Origin: Exophiala sp. HKRS030
Lineage: Eukaryota; Ascomycota; Eurotiomycetes; Chaetothyriales; Herpotrichiellaceae
DNA length: 64,000 bases
Direction of reading: 5' to 3'
NCBI GenBank assembly: GCA_023897205.1
Contig: JAHWDD010000001.1
Location: 248,001-312,000, forward strand
The translations under genes and the position numbers were made by a program. This document shows, piece after piece, positions 35,939 to 46,736 of the stretch (its first letter is position 1; every line of letters begins with the position of its first letter). The notes under the pieces are model-generated. The model was not told the origin of the DNA. It did no database searches and saw only the letters and a list, made by a program, of their open reading frames with translations.

Positions 35939-36471
35939 TTAAAAGTGAGGTTTTCTATAAAAATCGATTGAAGAGAGAATGCGACCAAGCCAAGCCTGGT
36001 AGCTCTTGACCCTCGCAGTCGCGCCTTCTCCTTCTACCATGAATCGGGCCGCAAACTCCTGGAAGGTGGAGTTCTGATTCTCCTTGGTATAATTCTCCAG
36101 AGTGCCCATGACAATCAGGTCCTTACCGTCCTTGTCACCAACAAAGACCTTCTCAATCATGTGCTTGCGGAAGGCAATGACATCCCAAGCCTTGTCTCGG
36201 GACCTGGCGATTTCTAGCAATCCATGGTCAGTGACTTACGTGTGCAATGACACGCCATTGGTGATGGTGAGGGTCCATACATACGCTCGTTTCCCTTTAC
36301 TGTGCCGGTCGCCCTCACCATTTCACCTCCATGGCTGAAAACTTTGTCCGCCATCGACGGTCCAGCACTGGCATCTTTGGTGTCTCCCAGTTCGAAGAAC
36401 AGATTGATGAGGTCCTTTACCTCTTCCGGGACCGGTGTTGCTGGCCACTGTACGGAGGATGTGGCGGCCAT
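35939..36471 (-). CDS. Small SnoaL-like (NTF2-fold) protein
   Basis: Two exons, 36471-36285 and 36213-35939 (phase 1, 71 bp intron), give 153 residues. The N-terminal helix VPEEVKDLINLFFELGDTKD, the KVFSHGGEMVRATGTVKGNE strand and the C-terminal FAARFMVEGEGATARVKSYQAWL follow the SnoaL-like cone fold seen in polyketide cyclases, isomerases and dehydratases. No catalytic residue can be assigned. It is tail to tail with the HpcH/HpaI aldolase (about 110 bp apart) and probably works in the same pathway; that is inferred. Confidence 0.83.
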
Positions 36472-37396
36472 GGTTACACCGAGACCTTTCTTGGCTGCGG
36501 TTCGACAATTGATATGATCAGCTGCCACAGATCTGAATCAGTCAAAGCTGAGTCAATGAGTTAGAGGAAGCAGTCTTCTGGCACCACCAAATTCTACACT
36601 CTTCCTTTGACCAGTAGGTACTTAATGTGACACCAGCAGGGAGACAGTGGTTGTTCTCATCTCCAAATCCGACTTGATTCATCGTCCCGGAGCTTCAAAC
36701 TCCGAAAACATTCCTCCGCAGCGGCTGTACTATGATATACTAAGTAAGCGATTGCCGGCGCTGAACCTACCTAAGCTTTGAGGGGTGAACCTTACCCAGA
36801 ATGTCTACCGTAGTTGCCCGAAACAGTACGATAGACTAGTGAGGGTCTGAAAGTCGGTGTCCAGAATCTACGAGGCGAGAATCTGAGGTCCACCCGACAG
36901 GTTGTACAATCAGGCTCCTCTTAGGAAGCTATGCATTGGCGACCTCTGTCTCACGGGGTCGATGGAACCCATTCTGGCCTCATCCCGTGGGTCAATTGGG
37001 CTTCCAGGGGCGAAATTCGCAATACCATCCCGCTGAGGGAGGTGTCTGTGACCATAGGACATCCCCGGGGCAGAAGTATTCGTGTTGGAGAATTGCAAAT
37101 TCCCTCGACCGGGATCTGATTGCTTGTCGTGTCTGGGCACACGCATTGCATTGCGCGAAGCGACTGAAGGTGATATTTATCCTGAGGCAATTAGATAGCC
37201 GAAAGAAAGTTTATCTGAGCATGTCCTCGTGTTGCTCATGACAAACACTCTCTCGGGCACTCTCTAGGCCTAGCATTGGGGGGGGGGGCAGACTTGAACC
37301 TGATGCACCCGTTCAGATTTGGAGGTGTTGGGCCGTCAGTCGTAGTGTTCAAGGCAGCAAGTTCTAATCAGAGAAGCTTCGATCTCCCCGATATAA
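36472..37396. other. Intergenic, no gene seen
   Basis: Contains an 11-base G run at 37278-37288 followed by a tRNA-T-loop-like string on the minus strand that lacks the rest of a tRNA. No gene. Confidence 0.4.
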
Positions 37397-39848
37397 TCAG
37401 TGTTGCATAAAGAGACCAAATAGGGTACCATCGGCAAAGATCGAATCGTCGATCAGAGTATCGTTCATGGGATCGAAGCAAGTGTCGTCCCAAGAAGCAT
37501 CCAAATACAGCTCATCGAAAGTGTTCGGTCCCGGAACTTCGTCGGCTGGCCGAGCCTGAGTAGCTTTGATGGTGTTAGTGTTCACGTCTTTCCAGACGAA
37601 CGGGAAGGGAATGACAAACCGGTGATAGTGACGGAGTCCCCTGGAATCGTTACAGCCTGCTCGCCACGACCCGTCTGCCGATTGGACTTTTTGACCTTTC
37701 TCATAAGCTTACGGAGCTGTTCGAACGGCTTCTTCCACCCAATATGGCTTGTTAATCTTTGATACTCCACAATAGCCAGCCAGAAAAACCGTATACAATC
37801 AAGGTAGTCAGGGTGGTCTCGATGAGACTTGTCGAAATGTTGAAGCATAACGATGACAGCGCTATAAATGGCGTAAGACAAGTCGTAATGTGCGTGGCGG
37901 AGTGAAAAGGCTTCCTTATACGCCTCCACGAGTTTCCAGATCCTAAGTGCAGCTTGAATACACAGCTTTCGGCCTTCTTCTTGAGCAGAAGGATCGAGAA
38001 TGAATTCAAAGTGATTTTGGATCAGGAAAGCCTGTTCGAGCAAGATGTGAAGTGTCCAATAAGTCGTGCTGTTTACTATCAGGCTAATTCCACGTTGATT
38101 TGGTCTGCAGAGATTACTTACTGAAGATTCACCTGATAAGGTGGCGGAGTATCATCGGTTTCCGGGTTAAAAAGTAGGTGAATCGGCAGTCGAGTAGTCC
38201 ATTGACTGAGCCTAGCCCTGATCTCGGATCGAGCCTGCAGGAGTACTGTTTCGGATGATTGGGTGCTTTTGAACGTATAGAACTCGTCGATAATCTGAGC
38301 AGTAATCTTTGAGAGTTGCAGCAGGTGTTGGAAGGTGCTTAGGGCATAAGCTGGCCGGCATTGGTAATGTGGAATCGATTCATCCAAAGTAGTTGCTTCT
38401 GAGTCCTTATAGGGCGACCATGCTTCAAGCTCTTCATACGAGTCGAGATACTCGTGTGGTATGTTGCCGTCTGATTCGTGCATAGCAGGCGGTCGACCAA
38501 GAAAGAGTGATTGGAATTTGTCACTGGCATACGCTCCCCAGTATACTCTCCTTTGAATCTCTATATCGATTGCCAAAGTCACCGAATTAGCGCCGGTCTG
38601 GGAAGCCTCCTTGCGAAGATCCAGGTGGTAGCCAAGGTCCATAATCATTCGGTATCCCATGCCGCAGAACGTCCATCCAGCATTCTGCTTGCCGTACTGA
38701 ATAAGACATGACCCGCATATTAATAAGGCAACGACGGTGGGCAGGCTTGGCTGGTCAATATGTTCAAACAATAATGACTTGAATCGGTGGTAGAAGGTTA
38801 TGCCAGTAGTGGATGGGTCTAAAGGATTTGACCGAAGGCTGTCACGATCACTCCATAGGCTGCTCTGGAGATAAATGGCGTTCAGTAGCAATTTGTTTAC
38901 ATATGGTCCGTTGTTGATCAAGCTATCCATAATAGCAGGACGGTACGTCAAAAGATAAAGGTAGTGCAGTCGGTTCCAATGTAAGTCCAGCAGATGCATT
39001 GCCAGGTCCATCTGAATACCGTCAAAGTCAATGTTCATTGAAACGCTGGGCGATGAGTGCAGCACCAATTCCCTCTGCTTGCTGACTGCGGCGTATGCGA
39101 TGAGCCTATTTTGTATTTCTGGTATTAGAAATCTTGCTGATTCGTGCATGATGCCCTCATCCCGAGTGCTTTCTTTGCCGGTGGGCGATTCATGCAAGAG
39201 GCTTGTTGTACCGTAAAAGTGTGACTGTCCACTTCCGGTCATCGGATTAGGTGATATGGCTCCTGCATCACCATCATCATCAGGAAATTCAAGCGGCCAT
39301 TGGATTGCCGAAGGCTGCTGCATAGGGTTGACGATGTTGGGCGATGAGGTGGCCAAGTCAAGATCCGGATCAGGGTTGTCTCGATCACAGATGGGCTGTG
39401 GAAGAGTCTGTGGTGCCTGATTACATGAATTGGACATGTTGCTCGGAATCTCACTCTGCAAGTCCGCGGTCTGAATATCAGCCCGGCTTTCTGCAGCATT
39501 GTTTGTATTCAACTGTGCCTTCAGTTCTTCAATCTGGCTTTGAAGTGACCGTATATCAGCAGCTCTCGAACGCGTAGCTGTCTTCCTGCCATCGCGGGGA
39601 TAATCACATGAACGACCTCTTGAACGGCATGCATGGCAAGCGGGCAAGTGGCCGTCACATTTGACCTGTACACATATGTATCAGCCATGGCACAAGTTGC
39701 GCTCTGATCAGCGCCCAGGCTGATCTTTCAAGAGCAAAAGCACCTTTTTCTGACGGCATCTCTTGCAGGAACGGCATGTCCCATCCGCTGCCACGCGCAG
39801 ACGAGGACTCGTGCCGCCGAAAACTTCAGGATTCGTAAGTGCTGACAT
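37397..39848 (-). CDS. Zn2Cys6 fungal-specific transcription factor
   Basis: Four exons, 39848-39744, 39665-38122, 38068-37620 and 37563-37397, have phases that fit and give 754 residues. The binuclear zinc cluster is split by the first intron: Cys at CRSCKRC..KC, then PACHAC and SC, spacing CX2CX6CX6CX2CX6C, about residues 28-55. A coiled coil follows (AADIRSLQSQIEELKAQLN). The fungal-specific regulatory domain lies in the middle (about 230-450), with GYRMIMDLGYHLDL and the RRVYWGAYASDKFQSLFLGRP block. The C terminus is acidic (DELYLDASWDDTCFDP) and could activate transcription. It closes the catabolic gene run on the right and is a candidate regulator of it. The last acceptor was chosen for frame. 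Confidence 0.88.
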
Positions 39849-40316
39849 GTGGGCTGCTGCTATAGTGTCAAGATTCGATGCTTGAGGAGATGAGTCTTAC
39901 AGACACCATGAGGTTAACTACGGTCGATTAGAAGTGCCAGAACGCATTTCTACTCGCAGTCTTCTTAGTCCTAGTGCAAGAAACACATAATTACCATTCC
40001 TCGCTTCACACCAATACTCCCAGGGATCCTGGACAACTTGACGCTAGGTTGGCTGACCGCGCAGTGGCTGCCGTTGTTGATGAACAGACACGAATCCCAG
40101 CCGAAGCATGGGGAGCGAGCGCACAAAGGCCATTTACGAGGGCCTTTTCTCGGCCTGCCAGGCTACCCTCGCACACGGTTCTCCTCCGCGCCTGAAGCTA
40201 GAGGAAGACTATGGCGGAGGACGATATGTGTCCGTAATTTGAAGGGTGTTGGCATGATACCCAATCTTGTATCAAAATATGTCAAACAACGCGGGCGATG
40301 ATCTCATGATCAATCT
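39849..40316. other. Intergenic, no gene seen
   Basis: Promoter of the regulator and 3' flank of the next minus-strand gene. No coding signal. Confidence 0.35.
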
Positions 40317-41144
40317 TCATAGAATAATAGTACCCAGCTTTTCAATATCTTCTCCATCATTGGAGAACGTACCATGTGAGTCCAATTTGACTTTAGGGCC
40401 TCCTTCCTTCAAAGAGGCATTTATTATCCCTTCCAAGGTCATGAGTTGCCTGGTAGCAGCAAAAGGATAATAGAATGCTCGGCTGATACTTCGGCCTAAA
40501 CTCGAGAACACTCCCCGCCGTGTAGTGGTGCTTTCTTGTATAAACTCTGGCACTTCAAGCTCATGGACCCAAGTCCGATCTACACGGAGCTCGTGAGGAG
40601 CGATGATATGCTGCTTCGGCCGCAGGAAAGGTACGGGCCGTCGAACCTGTACCAGTAGCTTGACACCAGTATCAGAGTTGATGAGTCTCATCGATTTGAC
40701 CAGATTCAGGGGCCGCAGGAGGGCTATGCCCCCAACTGCTGTGAACGTGATTATGCCAAGTCGATGTCCTACTCTCACTATCGTCGGAAGATCAGAATCT
40801 GGATCATATAACCACAGATTTCCAAAGGCCAGAGCCGCCGAGGTTAGGAAACATGACCCGGCAATAAACCAAGAAGCTCCGAGAAGACCAGTATGTGAGG
40901 GTGCCTTGTATATCATCTGCTGACCAGCAGCCAACAGTTTTGCCCCATAGTATTGTTTGTTCACCTGTTCTGGAGTCAAGGAAGGGTCTATTGATCGTTG
41001 CTGACGTTGCGGCAGAGACGACGGTTTTCGGGGAGAAGGAGGTGTTTTCGTGGCTCTAACACGAGGAGAGCTGGCAAAGCGACGAAGGGCGCCAGATGCT
41101 GCAAAGCAAGACCGGGAGATAGAATGACTGAGGTGGACAGGCAT
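40317..41144 (-). CDS. Putative mitochondrial two-helix membrane protein
   Basis: A single exon of 275 residues. The N terminus is rich in Arg, Ser and Ala without acidic residues for about 45 positions (SHSISRSCFAASGALRRFAS), a typical mitochondrial presequence. Two membrane helices follow: LGASWFIAGSCFLTSAALAF at about 97-116 and GIITFTAVGGIALL at about 141-154, separated by a short loop. The remaining matrix or intermembrane part has no known motif. The layout recalls small inner-membrane assembly proteins (TMEM223/TMEM186-like) but I cannot name the family. Its neighbours give no hint. Confidence 0.75.
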   Translation of the reverse strand: MPVHLSHSISRSCFAASGALRRFASSPRVRATKTPPSPRKPSSLPQRQQRSIDPSLTPEQVNKQYYGAKLLAAGQQMIYKAPSHTGLLGASWFIAGSCFLTSAALAFGNLWLYDPDSDLPTIVRVGHRLGIITFTAVGGIALLRPLNLVKSMRLINSDTGVKLLVQVRRPVPFLRPKQHIIAPHELRVDRTWVHELEVPEFIQESTTTRRGVFSSLGRSISRAFYYPFAATRQLMTLEGIINASLKEGGPKVKLDSHGTFSNDGEDIEKLGTIIL

Positions 41145-41748
41145 GGGTGAAGGTTGCGACGGAAATGGCGCGCATCGGCTCTAGGTGTAAGGAGAGGAAC
41201 ACCTGTCACTTGGAGATATACAGAAGATGCAAAAAGGTAATCGTACAGTATCACGAATGAAAAGAAGAGCGAAGATATTGTACAGTAGCAGTAGGACTCG
41301 GCGAATTTGTTCCTACACATGTGAATGCTCGTAACTTTTTTTTGGAGAGCTTGGAAGCGCGTTTTGCGGTGGGAAGGTGAAGCGAGGAAACACGATCGCA
41401 GTTCCATCGTCTTGAGGTCCAGGCACTCCGTACATACTTTAATCTCAGGAAGTAAGAGACCAAGTACAGTGACCTAACTGACTCATATGAGACACTCGGA
41501 ACATACGAAGTGTCTTGCCTCCAACAAGGACAGAAACCGTGGTCCTCGCAATCTTACATAATGTGTACGCCGTATTAATCAGGATGATCTACCTAGGCCC
41601 TGAATACGCGCGCCTGATCTCCAAGGTGAATGGCAGACAATTGATATAAAAGGAATGAGAGAGTAATATGACATGAGTGTTAAAGACGCACCTAACTGCA
41701 GTCTACAAGGCAACATCGTCACATGGGTCTCATTGGCACGCACTTTTC
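41145..41748. other. Intergenic, no gene seen
   Basis: Divergent spacer between the mitochondrial-protein and HAD genes. No coding signal was recognised. Confidence 0.35.
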
Positions 41749-42456
41749 ATGATGAACACAAAAATCAACGCCGTCTTCTTCGATTTCATGGGAACATGTC
41801 TAGACTGGCACAGTGGTACAGTTCAAGTCTTCCCACCAACCATCGGCGATAGCGAGAAGTCGAAGCTCGCTTTAGAATGGCGCCATGACTATTTCGACGC
41901 CAATGCAGCTCGACTGGCCTCAAAACAGCCACCAGAAGACATTGACATTACGCTTCATACAACCTTGGATGCATTGCTTGAGAAACACCCGGAATACAAA
42001 GACAGATTTGACAAACAGACCAAAGATCGATGTATCACGGCGTGGCATTCGATGCCAGCTTGGCCAGATGTAACTCTGGCCATCGAAAAGCTCAAAGCTG
42101 CAGGCTATGAGGTATTCGTCTTTGCAAACGGGACGCCGCGGTTACAGCTCGACTTGTGCAAGTCTTCGGGATTGAAGTTTGACATGCTGTTCTCTAGTGA
42201 ACTGTTGGGCGTGTACAAGCCTGCTCCCGAGAGCTATCGCAAGACGCTAGACTTGGTCAAAGTAGACCCACAGGCTGCTGTTATGGTCGCAGCGCATGCA
42301 TATGATACGCGAGGTGCCAAGGAAGCCGGAATGAAGACGGTATACATTCACAGGTGGACTGATGATATTAATGAGGATATGGAAATCGTAAAAGGAGAAA
42401 ATGACTTCTTTCTGGAGGACATGATGGACCTTCCGGTTGTTATTTCACAGATGTGA
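41749..42456 (+). CDS. HAD-superfamily hydrolase, haloacid dehalogenase type II-like
   Basis: A single exon of 235 residues, read from the first ATG (MMNTKINAV); the frame upstream has only a GTG. The nucleophile is Asp12 in FFDFMGTCLDW. A helical cap follows. Motif II lies in VFVFANGTP, motif III is the Lys of GVYKPAPESY, and the last motif is VAAHAYDTRGAKEAG. This motif order is that of L-2-haloacid dehalogenase-like proteins (about 220-240 residues). Activity may be dehalogenation of small haloacids or phosphatase-like; this cannot be decided from motifs. Confidence 0.9.
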   Translation: MMNTKINAVFFDFMGTCLDWHSGTVQVFPPTIGDSEKSKLALEWRHDYFDANAARLASKQPPEDIDITLHTTLDALLEKHPEYKDRFDKQTKDRCITAWHSMPAWPDVTLAIEKLKAAGYEVFVFANGTPRLQLDLCKSSGLKFDMLFSSELLGVYKPAPESYRKTLDLVKVDPQAAVMVAAHAYDTRGAKEAGMKTVYIHRWTDDINEDMEIVKGENDFFLEDMMDLPVVISQM

Positions 42457-42717
42457 ATTTTCATGAGGGGGGCGACGGTGATGCCCACGAGTGACGATGC
42501 GGAATAGATAGTGAAGACAATGCAAGAGGAGGAGGTAAGCTATATTCGAGACAGAGACAGTTGGTCCTTTTGATGAAGAGTGGAGCTAGACGAGGTCCGA
42601 TCAGACAGTCCGCAAGGATTGACTTCCGTTCGATCAGGTCATGACCTTATATCATCCAAGAATTTTCACCTTTTTGTAGGCGCTAGGCCAGAAAATGTTG
42701 ATCCGAGAAGACAATTT

Positions 42718-43737
42718 TCAAAGATGCACGCCATTCCGTTCGTCGTCTTTTGTAGGATCGATGCCGGCTTGGTTCTGAAGAGCCTCCAGCAGGCGCGGAG
42801 GGACACTCTGAGGGTTGCCTTCTTGGATCACAGCAAGAAGCTTCATAAAGAAATCTTGTCTGAGGACTTCCATCAAAATATCTCGTTGGTCAATCATATG
42901 AGACGCAGCGTAACGTAGTAAGCCACCGTAGGGCTGATCATCGACGCCTTCTCCCATGAACCTCGATTCAACTGCAGGCAATGTGGTGGTAGATATTGCA
43001 GCCCAGTCGTAATTCGCCAGTCTTGCAATATAGTCGAAAAGCCTGGCCTGCGATATTGTCACAAGCTGCATACCTTTCTTCGTCTTGACGTCGCGATTCG
43101 ACACCCGGAGGGACGTCCACTCAAACATGATTGAATAGACCTGGGGGTCTGTAAATATCCTTCGCCATAAGAGACCCTGTCCCTGCGCCTCTGCCAAACG
43201 ATCCTTGGTCGATACTACTGTGAAGCTGCTATGACTGTCGACGGCTAGAAGGGCCTCGATGGCCTCCAAACAGCGCTCCGCAATCTCTGTGCTTTCGGAT
43301 GACAGCCAGATCGTGAGCAGGCATTGAACTAGTGGGGAGCTCGCCGCAACGAATGAAGCACCGCTTGGCGAGTCTGCAGCTTTTTGCAAATACGCAAGAC
43401 ACAACAGTTGGACAGATATGGAGGGAGAGGTCAGGCCTTCCTGGAGCTTTTCGGTGGAAATGGTACCTTTTAGTTCATCGAAGGGAAGTAGGGAAACATT
43501 GCGTTCCAGCAGTCGAGTGAGAGGCCTAGGTTCCTGTTGCAGTATTTGAAGAAGCTTTTCGCCGGTTGCCAAAAGCCGCCATAAGAGGTCTCTCGAGGTT
43601 GACGCGTCGAGCGATCGTTCTGCTCGCCTCAGCAGTTCTTCATCCAGTAAAACTGTGGCAGGCTGTGCTTCGACCTCGGCGAGGTGAGAAAAGACTTGCG
43701 GAAAGAGGACGTCCTTGTTTTCAACTATGGTATCCAT
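42718..43737 (-). CDS. HSM3/PSMD5-like proteasome assembly chaperone (putative)
   Basis: A single exon of 339 residues, all-helical by eye with repeating Leu-rich helices (LLRRAERSLDAS, LLCLAYLQKAAD, RCLEAIEALLAV), no membrane segment and no catalytic motif. The pattern, with the ending RDILMEVLRQDFFMKLLAVIQ, resembles fungal proteins annotated as HSM3 N-terminal domain. HSM3/S5b chaperones the Rpt1-Rpt2 part of the proteasome base and in yeast affects mismatch repair. The protein is shorter than yeast Hsm3 (about 480). Alternatives are other HEAT/ARM-repeat proteins. Confidence 0.62.
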   Translation of the reverse strand: MDTIVENKDVLFPQVFSHLAEVEAQPATVLLDEELLRRAERSLDASTSRDLLWRLLATGEKLLQILQQEPRPLTRLLERNVSLLPFDELKGTISTEKLQEGLTSPSISVQLLCLAYLQKAADSPSGASFVAASSPLVQCLLTIWLSSESTEIAERCLEAIEALLAVDSHSSFTVVSTKDRLAEAQGQGLLWRRIFTDPQVYSIMFEWTSLRVSNRDVKTKKGMQLVTISQARLFDYIARLANYDWAAISTTTLPAVESRFMGEGVDDQPYGGLLRYAASHMIDQRDILMEVLRQDFFMKLLAVIQEGNPQSVPPRLLEALQNQAGIDPTKDDERNGVHL

Positions 43738-44123
43738 GATGTTGCGTCGTAAGAGAAGATCAAGCCAGGTGAACGTTTGCAGAACATGGCACTGTTTTCA
43801 ACTCTTCAATTTTGTGTAACAGGCAACAAACGCTGATGCATGTCTCTCGCCACGACTTGAAATGACGCCCATGTCAGTTGAATATTCGGAGTTGACACCG
43901 TCTAACCTTCCACCTTAAGGCATACTGTAATGCCGGCTAAACTTCGTGGTTTCTTTACCCATGGGTTTCAAACGTCTACGTCAGGCTGCGATTGTGTATG
44001 AGAGTAACAAGCTGGTCAACAACTCTACGAGGCACACGCTCACTGACATCGATTCATTCTTGACAAAATAGCGAACTTTCGGTCAAGCCAACAACCCACA
44101 GCACAACAAACCTCGATGCTACC
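43738..44123. other. Divergent promoter spacer
   Basis: A 386 bp gap between the start codons of the HSM3-like gene (minus) and the COP9 subunit 6 gene (plus). No coding signal. A shared promoter is possible from geometry. Confidence 0.35.
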
Positions 44124-45442
44124 ATGGCAGAAGAGTTCAAGAACCCATTGATATCGTCAAAGCCCTCCGACTCGGGACTCAGCGTGTCTCTTCATCCCCT
44201 GGCCCTCCTCACAATCTCAGATCATGTCACTCGACATTCAGTGCGGAATCAGAAAGGCCCGATTGTGGGCGCCCTTCTCGGACAACAGACAGGTCGAGAG
44301 GTCACCGCGGAACATGCGTACCCGACCGATCTAGTCAAAACCCAAGAGGGAGGGTGGGAGTTCAATATATCATGGATGGAGGCAAGAACTCAACAATGTG
44401 AGTCTTTCCCAGACTGCCCTCTGTTGTAACGAAGAGAACTGACGGAAAGAAACCAGACAAGGATGTCCACAAAGCCCCTGCGTTGGATTTTGTTGGATGG
44501 TACACACTGGCTCCCGAGTCTGGTCCCTTGCCTGACTTTACCCGTCTTCAACAGCAAGCCATGACCTTCTCCGGTGACACCACCATTCTCCTCGTATTGC
44601 ACCCTGAAGCCATAGCGGCGGGCGGCGCAACAGGCGGCAAACTCCCAATCACAATCTACGAGAGTGCCTCTGAGACCGAGCCAAGAGACGATGATGGGTC
44701 GATGCAGGTCGACGGCCAGGAACACACGTCCCTCCGGTTCAAATCATTACCTTACAGCATCGAGACAGATGAGACAGAAATGATTGCAATTGACTACGTC
44801 GCCAAAGGCGCAGGCAGTGCCGCCGCGGTGACCGACTCCAAAGCCACAGGTTCTCCGGCTGGGGCCTCGGAGTCGAAATCGAGCGACAAAAAGGGCAAGA
44901 AACGAGCAGACGCAGCAGTCGAGGTGACCAACGGGAGTGAAAGTGCAAATGACAAACTTGACTCTCTCACGCCTGAAGAACAGGACCAGATGGCCAACAT
45001 GACCACCCGGCTGAACAGCGTCAAGATGCTACAATCCCGCATCGCCCTGATGCGCACTTTCATCCAATCCCTTCCCCCCTCGTACCTCACCGACCAGGAA
45101 TCGGCCGCCATCACGCCCGACTCGCCCGACCCTGCCCACATCCCACACCTCCGCAACATCCAAGCGCTAATCACGCGCCTCTCACTTATCACCCCCATGG
45201 ACAGCGCGGCTTCGTCCCAGCCCCTGGCGGAAGCGACACACTCGCAGGCCAACGACGTGGCAATGGCGAAACTGCTCGCGCTACTGGGCCAGGACATCCA
45301 GGCTCTCAGCGAATTTGGCCGCAAGTACTCGGCCATCGAAACCGCAAGGAACGCGTTAAGAGCCAAGCATGCCAGCGGCGGATCCAAGACCTACGATGCG
45401 CTAGCAGAGGGAGACGGGCATTTCGGTAGAATGGTGATGTGA
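44124..45442 (+). CDS. csn6: COP9 signalosome subunit 6
   Basis: Two exons, 44124-44397 and 44457-45442 (59 bp intron, phase 1), give 419 residues. The MPN- domain runs from about residue 20: VSLHPLALLTISDHVTRH, then GPIVGALLGQQTGREV, FNISWMEARTQQ and FVGWYTLAPESGP. The JAMM zinc motif is absent, as expected for the non-catalytic CSN6. After a Lys/Ser-rich insert (about 245-275) comes the C-terminal helical region with LNSVKMLQSRIALMRTFIQSLPPSYL, typical of CSN6 and Rpn8. It acts in the CSN complex that removes Nedd8 from cullins. The low-complexity insert makes it longer than the human protein (327). Confidence 0.95.
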
Positions 45443-46736
45443 GGCAAGCGGGCGGGGGCGTGGTGATCAATGATCTCTCTCCCTCTCTCTCTTATGAAGC
45501 TTCCACGACTGCTGGTTGTATCTCTTGATGGATTAAGAGATGGTGTTTCTACTGTTGTTGTGGACACGGACGGACGCGGTGCCTGGATCCAAGCGCTTTT
45601 TTACAGCAACATGACGTAACTTACGATGACGCAGACCCAGTCGAAAGCAAAGAAACAAAAGGAATAACGAGTGACTTGACGAAAGATGAAATGCGGCATA
45701 GCGACGGCGTTCCAGGTTCAAAAGCCACTGAAAAGTGCCTACAAGAAGAGTGTAGAAGTGGTCATACGGGCAGGTTGGTATGACTAGATAGAGCGGCCGC
45801 AGGGAGAAATGAATCCACAAAAACTGAACCAAAGCTCAAGCAGTTGATTTGTCATGATGATGATGGTTTATATATTTAATTGATAGGAGTGTAGGCATGG
45901 GGAGCAACATTGGCCAGGGATGGAAATGCATTCGTTGACGGCCTCAGCAGGATCTTGGATCCTTGCTGGCCCAATGCCGCGAAGTACATGACTCCATAGA
46001 CTCTCATCAACATGAACCTCGGATGGATTTCTTGGCAATAGTGAGATGCCAACGTACTGTATCACTCAACAACCTCGACCGTTCAACGATTGAAGGGGGC
46101 TAGAGTTTGGCCCGATGTTGCGCGCCCATAGCAAAGCCACCTGAAGTCGTCGAAAAGTGGAAAGTCGTTGAGTGGCACCTTACATTAACGGTCCGTTTGT
46201 TGACGAAGGTGCAGTCCCGGCAATCCGAGACACTTGTGGACACCTTTGATGAGATCTGCATCGCAGATCGTAAGAATTTCGGTACGCTGCGTCTGAAACC
46301 ATCGCTCACACTCCTCCTACCATATTAGAAATAGTCTGTATACTCTTTATGACAACCGCGGAAGAAATTCATGCTTCTTTCCACCGCATCTGCCCGGCTC
46401 GTTCCATCCCTCCCGTGTGCGACCGAGCGGACTTTCCGGCAAATATCGAGCCACTCTCCTCCGTTTGCTTACGAAAAATATCAAATCGCTGATCTTTGAA
46501 GTCGTATACCAAGGTCGTAAAAAGTCTGATGATTGTTTAAACACGTCATTTTTGGCATGAAGGATGCTCGACAAAAAGCTTTTTTTGACATGCATCGTGT
46601 GTGTGTTCTTGTGACCACGCTGGATCTGTAAACCCTGACTGAAAAGGTTGTATTATGACGTAAAATCCTGAACGCCGGCGCTTCCATGAACATTATAATC
46701 GAGTAGTGTTGTTGTTGATGAATGTAATACGGGTCT
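45443..46736. other. Convergent intergenic region, nothing recognised
   Basis: Begins with a CT-dinucleotide tract (about 45475-45493) just after csn6. Short frames only, none with a domain. Confidence 0.4.

Noticed and set aside
37285..37310. tRNA on the minus strand (GGTTCAAGTC T-loop-like string)
   Set aside because: The flanking bases do not form a T stem, and no A box or acceptor stem is present.
44794..45387. Long minus-strand frame opposite csn6
   Set aside because: It is the antisense shadow of a GC-rich conserved gene; the plus-strand protein has clear family motifs.
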